DNA of 64,000 nucleotides from Actinacidiphila paucisporea (GTDB lineage: Bacteria; Actinomycetota; Actinomycetes; Streptomycetales; Streptomycetaceae): positions 1-64,000 of the forward strand of contig NZ_FRBI01000033.1 in assembly GCF_900142575.1 (NCBI RefSeq), read 5' to 3'. The position numbers were made by a program, and so were the translations under genes. Positions 43,489-51,139 of the stretch are shown here, one piece after another (positions within the stretch are counted from its first letter, which is position 1; each line of letters opens with the position of its first letter). Under the pieces are notes generated by a model. That model searched no databases and had not been told where the DNA came from. It worked only from the letters and a program-made list of their open reading frames with translations.

Positions 43489-44331
43489 ATGACCGAGCAG
43501 GACACCCGGGACGCTCGGCGCGGCGCCCGTGCAGACACGGAAGCCGACGCCCCTGACACCCGCTCCCGGCCGCCCGGCGCCCAGACCGTCGAGCGGGCCT
43601 TCGACGTGCTCCGGGTGCTCAGGGAGTTGCCGGGACCCGCCACGGCCGCCGACATCGCCCGCCGGATGGACCTCAACGTCAGCGCCGTTCACCGGATGGC
43701 CCGCGCCATGGAGCACGCCGGCTTCCTGGAGCAGGACCCGGCGACCCGCCGCTACCGGCTCGGCACCGCCATCGCCGGGCTCAACCGGGCGCTGCACCAT
43801 CAGCGCCGCTTCGACCTGGCCCGCCCCGAGTTGCGCCGGCTGTCGGAACTGACGTCGGGTTCCGCCGTGCTGGCGCTGCGGGACGGCCGCGAGGCGCTGG
43901 TCGTCGCGGACCTGCCTGCCGAGTGGGCGCCCGACGCGTGGGACACCCGGGTGACCAACTCCGTCCCGCTGCACGCATCGGCCTTCGGCAAGGCGTTGCT
44001 GGCGTGGCCGCGCCCCTCCGACGAGGAGCTCGCGGCTCTCGGGCCCTTCGAGCGGTTCACCGAGCGCACCCTCACCACGCCGGCCAGGCTGCGCGCCGAA
44101 CTGGACGCGGCCGTGGCGCGCGGCTACACGGTCTCCAGCCGCGAACTGCGGCCCCTGCAGTTGTCGGTGGCGGTGCCGATCCTCGACGAGCACGGCGGCA
44201 GCTATCTCGCGTTGGGCGTGGGTACGACCTGGACCCGGAACGCCGCCGCGAGAACCGGCGCGATCGCCCGTCACCTCCAGGACAGCGCGCGCCGGTTGCG
44301 GTCGGTGCTGGTGCTGGACGGACCGCGGTGA
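43489..44331 (+). CDS. IclR-family transcriptional regulator
   Basis: The protein is 280 residues. After a charged 30-residue leader, the winged HTH spans about 31-95 (TVERAFDVLRVL, TAADIARRMDLNVSAVHRMARAMEHAGF). The GAF-like effector domain has HASAFGKALLAWP and the C-terminal LSVAVPILDEHGG motif. IclR proteins sense small metabolites and often control the adjacent divergent catabolic operon. Here that is GMC-SsuD-like-DszB-like-aldolase. The ATG follows AGAAGGAG. It is 77 bp upstream of the FMN reductase gene. Confidence 0.9.
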   Translation: MTEQDTRDARRGARADTEADAPDTRSRPPGAQTVERAFDVLRVLRELPGPATAADIARRMDLNVSAVHRMARAMEHAGFLEQDPATRRYRLGTAIAGLNRALHHQRRFDLARPELRRLSELTSGSAVLALRDGREALVVADLPAEWAPDAWDTRVTNSVPLHASAFGKALLAWPRPSDEELAALGPFERFTERTLTTPARLRAELDAAVARGYTVSSRELRPLQLSVAVPILDEHGGSYLALGVGTTWTRNAAARTGAIARHLQDSARRLRSVLVLDGPR

Positions 44332-44372
44332 CGGCATTGAGTTGACGCATCACCCTGCGGGGTCGCATCCTG

Positions 44373-44390
44373 GAGTTGACACATCAACTC
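44373..44390. promoter_or_regulatory. MarR-type operator upstream of the FMN reductase gene
   Basis: GAGTTGACACATCAACTC is a perfect 7+4+7 palindrome ending 18 bp before the start codon. A related half-site GTTGACGCATCA lies 34 bp upstream (44341-44352). The same GTTGA-N4-TCAAC core recurs before the MarR gene, arguing for control by that regulator. Confidence 0.7.
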
Positions 44391-44408
44391 CGTGGAGGGG
44401 AAACAGTC

Positions 44409-44969
44409 ATGCCCAAGATCGCCGTCATCGTCGGCAGCGTGCGCCCGGGACGCGTGGCACGCGAAGTGGCCGAGTGGGTGTACACGGTCGCCGACAAGCG
44501 GCCCGACGCCGACTACGAGCTCGTGGACATCGCCGACTACAACCTGCCGCAGTACGACGAGGAACTGCCGCCGCACTACGGCCAGTACGCCAAGGACCAC
44601 ACCAAGCGGTGGGCGGCGAAGATCGCGGAGTTCGACGGCTTCGTGTTCGTGACGCCGGAGTACAACCACAGCATCACCGCCGCGCTGAAGAACGCGCTGG
44701 ACTTCATCTACGCCGAGTGGCACGACAAGGCGGCGGGATTGGTCAGCTTCGGCTCGTCCGGTGGCGTGCGGGCCGCCGAGCACCTGCGCGGGGTGGTCGC
44801 GGAGCTGCACATCGCCACCGTCCAGGCGCAGTTGGCGCTGCCCGTGGCGACCGACTTCCCGTCCTACCCGGCCTTCACGCCGGCCGAGTCGCGCGCCGAC
44901 GAGCTGACCCGGGTGCTGGACCAGGTCGAGTCCTGGTCCAATGCGCTGCGGACGGTGCGGGTGGCGTAG
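44409..44969 (+). CDS. NAD(P)H-dependent FMN reductase
   Basis: The protein is 186 residues with a flavodoxin-like fold of the NADPH-dependent FMN reductase family. The FMN phosphate loop GSVRPGR (9-15) and FVTPEYNHSITAALKNALDF are diagnostic, with SFGSSGGVRAAEHLR near the third flavin loop. It would deliver FMNH2 to the luciferase-like monooxygenases encoded on either side, or act as an azo/quinone reductase. GGAGGGG precedes ATG 44409. A perfect MarR-type operator overlaps its promoter region, and a 14-bp hairpin ends its transcript. Confidence 0.88.
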   Translation: MPKIAVIVGSVRPGRVAREVAEWVYTVADKRPDADYELVDIADYNLPQYDEELPPHYGQYAKDHTKRWAAKIAEFDGFVFVTPEYNHSITAALKNALDFIYAEWHDKAAGLVSFGSSGGVRAAEHLRGVVAELHIATVQAQLALPVATDFPSYPAFTPAESRADELTRVLDQVESWSNALRTVRVA

Positions 44970-44997
44970 CGAACCCCGGTCGCAGGTGGGAACAGGA

Positions 44998-45030
44998 GGT
45001 GGCGGCCCCCCGTCGTGGGGGGCCGCCACC
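44998..45030 (+). terminator. Strong hairpin terminator after the FMN reductase gene
   Basis: GGTGGCGGCCCCCC (44998-45011) and GGGGGGCCGCCACC (45017-45030) form a perfect 14-bp stem with a GTCGT loop, 28 bases after the stop. It isolates the reductase from the marR gene downstream. Confidence 0.85.
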
Positions 45031-45087
45031 CGGGAGCGCGCGGCACGGTGAGGCGTACGGTGTCGCACCGGCGGGCCGTCAACTACA

Positions 45088-45101
45088 GTTGATGTGTCAA
45101 C
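45088..45101. promoter_or_regulatory. MarR-type operator upstream of the MarR gene
   Basis: GTTGATGTGTCAAC is a perfect 5+4+5 palindrome 62 bp upstream of the marR start. It has the same GTTGA-N4-TCAAC core as the site before the FMN reductase gene, as expected for autoregulation. Confidence 0.65.
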
Positions 45102-45163
45102 CTCCATCGACCGCTGGCGCGCCGCGTCGGCCCGTCGAACAGCGACCACCGAGGACAGCCGCC

Positions 45164-45790
45164 ATGGACCACGCCGAAGCCCGGCCCGACACGGGTAAGA
45201 GCCTGCCCGACGCAGGTGAGAGCCTGCTCGACGCAGGTGAGAGCCTGCTCGACAAGGACGAGGACCGCGCGTGGCAGGCCTTCTTCGAGACGCAGGTGCG
45301 GTTCTGGCGCAAGCTCGCGCAGCTGCTCCAGCAGGACACCGGCCTGTCGGAGCCGGACTTCGCGATCCTCAGCGCGCTGCACCAGGCGCCGGGCGGGCAG
45401 TTGCGGCCTTTTGAGCTGAGCGGGGTCACGCAGTTCGAGAAGAGCCGCCTGCACCATCAGCTGACCCGGATGGTCGGCCGGGGACTGATCACCCGCGAGC
45501 GATGTCCGGATGACGCCAGGGCCGCGATCATCGCCCTCACCGATCACGGCCGCTCCGCCATCACCGCCGCACTGCCCCGCAGGACCGCGCACATCCGCGA
45601 CTGGCTGATCGAGCCGCTGGACGCCGGCCAACTGGCCGCGCTCACCGAGATCTCCGACGCGATCCTCGACAAGCTGCGTACCGACGACACCACGGAGCAG
45701 GACGAGGACCCCGACCAGGACCGGGCCCCGGAGCGGTGCCAGGACCCCGATCAGGACGACAGCGCCGCGGGCAGCTGCTCCGCCGACTGA
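45164..45790 (+). CDS. MarR-family transcriptional regulator
   Basis: The protein is 208 residues. The N-terminus has a short repeat (LPDAGESLLDAGESLLDKD). The MarR winged HTH follows: FWRKLAQLLQQDTGLSEPDFAILSAL is the family entry (partly quoted), then FELSGVTQFEKSRLHHQLTRM as the recognition part, and ERCPDDARAAIIALTDHG as the wing. A long acidic tail (TEQDEDPDQDR) ends the protein. ATG 45164 follows GAGGAC. The matching palindromes before this gene and the FMN reductase gene suggest it represses both and releases them on binding a phenolic or similar ligand (inference). Confidence 0.88.
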   Translation: MDHAEARPDTGKSLPDAGESLLDAGESLLDKDEDRAWQAFFETQVRFWRKLAQLLQQDTGLSEPDFAILSALHQAPGGQLRPFELSGVTQFEKSRLHHQLTRMVGRGLITRERCPDDARAAIIALTDHGRSAITAALPRRTAHIRDWLIEPLDAGQLAALTEISDAILDKLRTDDTTEQDEDPDQDRAPERCQDPDQDDSAAGSCSAD

Positions 45791-45809
45791 GCGGCGCGGC
45801 GAGCCGGCG

Positions 45810-46754
45810 CTACTGCCGGACGATCCGCGGGTCGATCACCGGGTAGAGCAGGTCCACCAGTAGGTTGACGGCCGCGAAGACCGCCGCGCCCAGCAGCACC
45901 AGCCCCTGGACGACCGGGAGGTCCTGCTGGCTGACCGCGGTGGTCGCCAGCCGGCCGAGCCCGTCGCGGGAGAAGACCGTCTCGACCACCACGGACCCCG
46001 ACAGCATGCCGCCGACCAGCAGGCCGACCATCGTCATCGCGGGCAGCACCGCATTGCGCAGTCCATGCCTGACGTGCACCGCGAGCCGGCTCACCCCCTT
46101 GGCGCGCGCGGTGTCGGCGTAGCCCTCCCGCAGCGCCGCGTCCAGGCTGCGGCCCAGGAGTTGGGCGATGACGGCGGCGACGGGCAGCGCCAGGGTGATG
46201 GTCGGCAGCACCATGGAGCCTGCGCCCTCGTTGCCGATGGCCGGGAAGAGGTGCCAGTGGAAGGAGAACTGCTGGAGCAGCAGCAGTCCGACCCAGTACG
46301 ACGGCACCGACACTCCCAGCGGCGGCAGGCTGTCCAGCAGGCCGCGAGCCCACCGCTGCCGCACCAGTGAGGTGGCCAGCGCGAGCGCGGTGCCGCACAG
46401 CAGGCCCGCCCCCAGGCCCGCGGCGGTGATCGCCGCGGTCGGGGGGAGGGCCTGCCCGATCAGGTGCGAGACCTGCTCCCGGCTCTGGATCGACTGCCCG
46501 AGGTCGCCGCGCAGCAGATGCCCGAGCTGGGAGAGATACTGCGTGAGCACCGGCCGGTCCAGGCCGAGGTCGTGCCGCATGGCAGCCAGTTCGGCCGGGG
46601 TGAGTTCGGAGTTGGGCCCCGCCATCACCGCCACCGGGTCGCTCGGCAGGGTGTAGAGCACCGCGAAGGAGATGGTGAACGCGGCCCAGACCACGAACAG
46701 CGCCTGGCCGACCCGCCACAGCAGATAACGCGGCATGCCGCTCACGCCGTTCAT
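45810..46754 (-). CDS. ABC transporter permease, DppB type
   Basis: The protein is 314 residues, a six-helix permease of the peptide/nickel (DppB/OppB) class. It has the N-terminal YLLWRVGQALFVVWAAFTISF, SDPVAVMAG in the first external loop, and the coupling motif EGYADTARAKGVSRLAVHVRHGLRNA contacting the ATPase (quoted in two parts: EGYADTARAKGVS and RHGLRNAVLP). It starts 4 bp after the luciferase-like gene and ends the leftward operon; its partner permease, ATPases and binding protein lie at the operon front, so the transporter is split by three inserted enzyme genes. Confidence 0.9.
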   Translation of the reverse strand: MNGVSGMPRYLLWRVGQALFVVWAAFTISFAVLYTLPSDPVAVMAGPNSELTPAELAAMRHDLGLDRPVLTQYLSQLGHLLRGDLGQSIQSREQVSHLIGQALPPTAAITAAGLGAGLLCGTALALATSLVRQRWARGLLDSLPPLGVSVPSYWVGLLLLQQFSFHWHLFPAIGNEGAGSMVLPTITLALPVAAVIAQLLGRSLDAALREGYADTARAKGVSRLAVHVRHGLRNAVLPAMTMVGLLVGGMLSGSVVVETVFSRDGLGRLATTAVSQQDLPVVQGLVLLGAAVFAAVNLLVDLLYPVIDPRIVRQ

Positions 46755-46758
46755 ACCG

Positions 46759-47796
46759 TCACGCGCTCCCGTTCGCGTCGAGCGGCCTGCTGGGCAGTTC
46801 CCTGCGCAGGACCGGGGCGATCTCGGCGAAGAAGAGCTCCAGCGTGTCCAGGTAGTCGGCTCGGTCCAGGATGTCGCCGTCGACGTGGATGTGCAGCAGC
46901 TCGTGCCCGAACTGGGCGTGCTGGGTCAGGACCTTGTCGATGACCTGTTGCGGGCTGCCCACCAGCACCGAGCTGTGCTCGATCCACTCCTCGACCGTCT
47001 CGTACCTGATCGACCCGGCGTCGTAGCGCTTGTTGATCGCGAGCCGCGCCTCGAAGGCCGGGGTGTATTTGGCGACCGCCTCCTGCGAGGTGCGGGCCGC
47101 GAAGTAACCCGCGGTGCCGGCGCCGACGAGTGCGGCGGCCGGGTCGTGGCCGTAGGCCGCGAAGCGTTCGCGGTAGTGGTGGATCAGTTTGGCGTAACGC
47201 TTCAGCGGGCCGCTGCCGTTGGAGGAGAAGATCGGGTCGCCGTTCCTGGCGGCGAAGTCCGCGGAGTCCAGGCTGCTGCCGCTGCCGTGCCAGATCCGGA
47301 GGTTCCTCTGGTACGGGCGCGGCAGCGGCTCGGCGTCGGTCAGCGGCCGGGAGAGCGTGCCCTGCCAGGTGACCTTGTCCTCTGTCCACAGCCGGCGGAA
47401 GATCGCGTAGTTCTCCTGCAGCCGGGCCCACTGGGTCTCGGGGGTCACGTCGAACAGCTGGGCTGAGCGGGGGTATCCGCCCTTGCCGATGATCAGTTCG
47501 AGTCGGCCGCCGGAGATGTTGTCCAGCGTCGAGTAGTCCTCGAAGGCGCGTAGCGGGTCGAGCATGCCGAGGGTCGTGACGGCGGTGAACAGCCGAATGC
47601 CGGAGGTCTTCGCGGCGATGTGGGCGAGGATGACCGGCGGCGCGGAGGACACCGCGGGCCGGTCGTGGCGCTCGCCGATGCCGTAGCCGTCGAAGCCCAG
47701 TTCCTCGGCGAAGACGGCGTAGTCCACCAACTCCCTGATCTGGACGTGGTCGGGCTTGTCCTGCCGGGGCAGGTGGGGGAGCAGAAGGAATTTCAT
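46759..47796 (-). CDS. Luciferase-like (LLM class) flavin-dependent oxidoreductase
   Basis: The protein is 345 residues with the bacterial-luciferase TIM barrel. It has LVDYAVFAEELGFDGYGIGERHD, quoted here as EELGFDGYGIGERHD, then TSGIRLFTAVTTLG, LDNISGGRLELIIGKGG, and the C-terminal VGSPQQVIDKVL. The cofactor may be FMNH2 or F420; motifs do not decide. It is not close to SsuD and so is a second, different monooxygenase of the island. The ATG (after AGGAACAG) forms ATGA with the glycosyltransferase stop. It sits inside an ABC transporter operon, so it probably oxidises the imported compound. Confidence 0.82.
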   Translation of the reverse strand: MKFLLLPHLPRQDKPDHVQIRELVDYAVFAEELGFDGYGIGERHDRPAVSSAPPVILAHIAAKTSGIRLFTAVTTLGMLDPLRAFEDYSTLDNISGGRLELIIGKGGYPRSAQLFDVTPETQWARLQENYAIFRRLWTEDKVTWQGTLSRPLTDAEPLPRPYQRNLRIWHGSGSSLDSADFAARNGDPIFSSNGSGPLKRYAKLIHHYRERFAAYGHDPAAALVGAGTAGYFAARTSQEAVAKYTPAFEARLAINKRYDAGSIRYETVEEWIEHSSVLVGSPQQVIDKVLTQHAQFGHELLHIHVDGDILDRADYLDTLELFFAEIAPVLRRELPSRPLDANGSA

Positions 47797-48974
47797 CGCT
47801 GTTCCTGTGTGAGGTAGTTCTCGATCGCGTCGGCCGCGCGGCGGGGACCGCCCGACTCATGGGTGTGCTGCCGGAATCCGGCGACCGTGGCGGCGAGCGC
47901 CTGGTCCTGCGTCACGGTGAGCAGTGCGGCCCGCAGGCTGTCCACGGTCACCTCACCGGGGGGCAGGACAGTGCCGAGGCCCAGTTCGGTGATCCGCTCG
48001 GTGTAGGGGAGGATGTCGACGCCCTGCGGCACGACGACGAGGGGCGTGCCAGTGTGCAGGGCCTCGGCCAGGCTGCCGGTTCCGCCGTGGGTGACGAACG
48101 CGGCCGCGTGTTCGAGCACGTGGAGATGGCGCACCCAGCGGTGGACCTCGACGTTGGGCGGCAGCGGGGCGAGATCCGCGGGGTCGACGCCGTCGCCGAC
48201 CGAGATGACCGCGTGCAGCGGCTGGTCGCGGAAGGCCTCGACGGCGGTCCTGAAGAAGTCCAGGTGCTGGTTGTTGACGGTGCCCAGCGAGATCAGCACG
48301 ACGGGCAGGCCGTCGCCCGACGGCTGCCAGCCGTCGAGGAAGGAGCGCTCGCCCACGCTCGACCCGATGAAGACGAAGCGGTCGCCGAACGTCTCGTGGG
48401 CGGGCTGCAGCCGCCGCGGGATGAAGACGATGGTCAGCTCGTCGGGCTCGCGCTTGGTCCACAGGAAGTCCTGGACCTTCTCGGCGAGGCCGTAGCCCTC
48501 CAGGAAGGCGCTGATCTCCTCGACCGGGTCGGTGAGACGGAAGTCGGGGGCGAGGGCGAAGATCCGCTCGAAGTACGAGTAGTGGGCGTTCGACACGAAG
48601 CTCGGCGCCAGGTGGACGGCCGGCAGTCCCCACACCTCCCGCAGGATCCGCCCGGCCTGGAAAGCCGCCTCGTCGTACGCGATCAGGTCCGGCCGCTCGT
48701 CGCCGTAGTGCGCCTCGATCGCGTGCAGGATCGCGACGTTCTCCCGGAAGAAGGCCTCGGTGGGGGTGACGTCCCCGCCGGCGAGGCTGCGCAGCGGGTC
48801 GACCGACGCGTACGCGAGTACCTCGGCGCCGGTGCCGCGGACCTTCTCGGCGAAGTCCTCGATGGTGACGTAGGTGACGTGGTGGCCGCGGCCCACCAGT
48901 TCGGCGACCACCGCGAGTTTGGGGAAGAGGTGCCCGTTGGACGGGATGTCGATGACCAGGATCCGGGACGGCAT
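47793..48974 (-). CDS. GT1 (MGT/YjiC-type) glycosyltransferase
   Basis: The protein is 393 residues, a GT-B glycosyltransferase of the macrolide-glycosyltransferase type that glycosylates small hydrophobic acceptors from a nucleotide sugar. It has an N-terminal acceptor domain (IDIPSNGHLFPKLAVVAELV) and a C-terminal donor domain with VLISLGTVNNQ, EVHRWVRHLHVL and HGGTGSLAEALHTGTPLVVVPQ. ATG 48974 follows AAGGAGAT; an earlier start at 48995 does not. It lies between PPOX and LLM genes in the ABC operon. It may detoxify a compound or decorate a product with a sugar made by the deoxysugar genes to the right (inference). Confidence 0.85.
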   Translation of the reverse strand: MPSRILVIDIPSNGHLFPKLAVVAELVGRGHHVTYVTIEDFAEKVRGTGAEVLAYASVDPLRSLAGGDVTPTEAFFRENVAILHAIEAHYGDERPDLIAYDEAAFQAGRILREVWGLPAVHLAPSFVSNAHYSYFERIFALAPDFRLTDPVEEISAFLEGYGLAEKVQDFLWTKREPDELTIVFIPRRLQPAHETFGDRFVFIGSSVGERSFLDGWQPSGDGLPVVLISLGTVNNQHLDFFRTAVEAFRDQPLHAVISVGDGVDPADLAPLPPNVEVHRWVRHLHVLEHAAAFVTHGGTGSLAEALHTGTPLVVVPQGVDILPYTERITELGLGTVLPPGEVTVDSLRAALLTVTQDQALAATVAGFRQHTHESGGPRRAADAIENYLTQEQR

Positions 48975-48991
48975 GGGTGATCTCCTTGGGT

Positions 48992-49387
48992 TCACTGCCG
49001 GGGAAAGGCGATGACGGTGTCGGGCACCACCCGCACCACGACCCGCACGACGCCGTCGGTCTGCTCGTGTGTCTCGCCGATGTACTTCACGGAGAGTTCG
49101 TCGGACAGCAGTTTCACGTCGTCGTCGGTCAGGTGCGCGGTGCCGCGCAACTCCACCGACCGGTAGGGGTTCTGCGCGTCGAAGACGGTCACGCTGACCC
49201 GCGGGTCGCGGGCGACATTGGCGGTCTTGCCGCGACCCGCGGGGGCGATGAACAGGAGCGTGTCACCGTCGCGCTTGATCCACACCACCGACGTCTGCGG
49301 GCTGCCGTCCGCCCTGAGGGTGGAGACCACGGGGAAGTTGCGCCCGTCGAAGAGAGCTCGGGTTGCTGCGTCGAGTGGCACCGGCAC
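48992..49387 (-). CDS. PPOX-fold (flavin/F420-dependent) small protein
   Basis: The protein is 131 residues, of the pyridoxamine-5'-phosphate-oxidase-like split beta-barrel type. FPVVSTLRADGSPQTSVVW, then ARDPRVSVTVFDAQNPYRSVE (quoted partly as DPRVSVTVFD), and RGTAHLTDD are typical of the class that binds FMN or F420 in actinobacteria. GTG 49387 is chosen with AGGAGG upstream; GTG 49399 overlaps that ribosome site. It lies 37 bp after the binding-protein gene and 17 bp before the glycosyltransferase gene. The reaction is unknown. Confidence 0.78.
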   Translation of the reverse strand: MPVPLDAATRALFDGRNFPVVSTLRADGSPQTSVVWIKRDGDTLLFIAPAGRGKTANVARDPRVSVTVFDAQNPYRSVELRGTAHLTDDDVKLLSDELSVKYIGETHEQTDGVVRVVVRVVPDTVIAFPRQ

Positions 49388-49424
49388 GGCGGTGGTCACC
49401 TCCTGGTGGATACGGTTGATTCGG

Positions 49425-51056
49425 TCAGGACAGCCATACGCCGGCCAGCGGGGCCAGGCCCGCGCCGGCGCCGAGCGAGAGGCCGTGCACCTTGCCGGCC
49501 GCGGCCAGCACCGTGGTCTGCTCGAAGACCGGCAGGTAGTCGGCCTGCGCCACGACCCGCTGCTGCGCCTGGGCGAGGAGCTTGTTGCGGGCGGCCGGGT
49601 CGCCGGTCGCCAACTGCTGCTCGAGCAGCGGCTGCAGGGGCTGGTCCTGGACGCGGTAGTAGTTCGGCGGTGCACTGGAGAAGGACGAGCGCAGGACGTC
49701 GCCGTCGGCGGAGGTGGCGTTGGTCCAGAAGAAGTCGTACTTCTCCTTCTTCAGGCCGTCGAGGATCTGCAGCCCCGTCTGCTCGAGCAGTTGCAGGTCC
49801 ACCCCGGACTTGGCGAGCTGCGCCTTGATCAGCTCCAGCGCCTTCTGGTTGGAGCTGGAGTCCCGGAACCACGCGGCGACCAGAGTGAGCTTCTTGCCGT
49901 CCTTCTGCCGGACGCCGTCGCCGGTACGGGTCCAGCCGGCCGCGTCCAGCAACTGGCCGGCCTGCGCGGGGTCGTACGCCAGCGATGAACCGAGGTCCAC
50001 ATAGCCGGGGGTGGTGTGGGCGAGCACGCTGGTGGCGACCGCGAAGTCCTTGGTGAGGACCGCGTCACGCACCTCGGGGCGGTTGATGGCCAGGTTGAGC
50101 GCCTTGCGGACGTTCGCGTCGTTCAGCGGGTTGCGGGACTCGATCGGCACCAGCCCCCACACCAGGCCGGGGTTGGGGGTGCTGATCACCTGCTGCCCGC
50201 CGTCGCGCACCGACTGGATGTCGGCGGCCGGGACGTCGCTGATCGCGTTGACCTGACCCGACTGCAGGCTGCCGGTGCGGACGCTGGACTCCGGCACCAC
50301 CTTGAAGACGACCTTGTCGAGGTAGGCCGCCCCGGTGTGGTGCAGGCTGTCGGCGGCCCATGCGTAGCCGGTGCGCTTGTGCAGCGAGATCTGGCCGGGG
50401 GCGAAGGAGTCCAGCACGAAGGGACCCGAGCCGATGACCTTGTCGACCCGCTTGTCCCACGGCAGCGCCAGCGTCGCCGGCGCCTCGATGGACAGGCCCA
50501 CCCGGGCGGCCTCCACCAGGAAGGACGCGTGCGGCTTGGCGAAGGTGAGGGTGACGGTCTGCGCGTCGGTGGCCTTCGCGCCGGTGAGTGCCTGCACCGC
50601 GGGCACGATCCCCGGGTTGAGCTTGGCCTTGTTGGCGAGGATGTCGTCGAAGTTGGCCTTCACGACCTGCGCGGTCAGCGGGGTGCCGTCGGAGAAGGTC
50701 ACACCGGCGCGCAGGTGGAAGGTGAACTGGGTCGCGGTGGCGTTGACCTCCCAGGACTTCGCCAGCCACGGCAGGATCTTGCCGGTGGCCGGGTCCTGGT
50801 CGACCAGGGAGTCGAAGATCTGCCGGTTGACGTAGACCGCCGCGGTGTCGGTGAAGGCGCGCGGGTTGGCGCTCTGCGCGGGGGACTGCAGCGCGATGGT
50901 CAGCGTGCCGCCCTGCCGGGCTTTGCCGCCGCCCTTCGCGCCGGTGCCGCCCCCGCTCGCGCCGTCGCCCGAGCCACCGCAGGCGGCGAGCAGCAGTGCC
51001 GCGGTGACGGTGGCCGCGGCGAGCGCGGTCCGGGATCTGTGTGCCCTGGTATTCAT
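49425..51056 (-). CDS. ABC transporter substrate-binding lipoprotein, DppA/OppA type (SBP_bac_5)
   Basis: The protein is 543 residues. The signal peptide ends in a lipobox LLAAC (Cys26). The mature domain is of the peptide/nickel-binding SBP_bac_5 family: TLTIALQSPAQSANPRAF, PWLAKSWEVN, TFHLRAGVTFSDGTPLTA and FSDGTPLTAQVVKANFDD, GSGPFVLDSF, and DANVRKALNLAINR. These motifs define the family but not the ligand. ATG 51056 follows AAGGAGAG. It is preceded by the fused ATPase gene (83 bp). In this island the ligand could be a sulfur-containing or other organic nutrient (inference). Confidence 0.9.
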   Translation of the reverse strand: MNTRAHRSRTALAAATVTAALLLAACGGSGDGASGGGTGAKGGGKARQGGTLTIALQSPAQSANPRAFTDTAAVYVNRQIFDSLVDQDPATGKILPWLAKSWEVNATATQFTFHLRAGVTFSDGTPLTAQVVKANFDDILANKAKLNPGIVPAVQALTGAKATDAQTVTLTFAKPHASFLVEAARVGLSIEAPATLALPWDKRVDKVIGSGPFVLDSFAPGQISLHKRTGYAWAADSLHHTGAAYLDKVVFKVVPESSVRTGSLQSGQVNAISDVPAADIQSVRDGGQQVISTPNPGLVWGLVPIESRNPLNDANVRKALNLAINRPEVRDAVLTKDFAVATSVLAHTTPGYVDLGSSLAYDPAQAGQLLDAAGWTRTGDGVRQKDGKKLTLVAAWFRDSSSNQKALELIKAQLAKSGVDLQLLEQTGLQILDGLKKEKYDFFWTNATSADGDVLRSSFSSAPPNYYRVQDQPLQPLLEQQLATGDPAARNKLLAQAQQRVVAQADYLPVFEQTTVLAAAGKVHGLSLGAGAGLAPLAGVWLS

Positions 51057-51139
51057 GGTTCGGTCTCTCCTTGCGGTGGCACCGCATGCGGGTGCGCGAA
51101 AGAACGGGGGTCGTGCAGAAGGGTTCGGAGGGTCGTGCT

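Noticed and set aside
45751..46719. Alternative minus-strand frame over the DppB-type permease
   Set aside because: The permease frame (45810-46754) has clear membrane helices and family motifs; the other frame does not.
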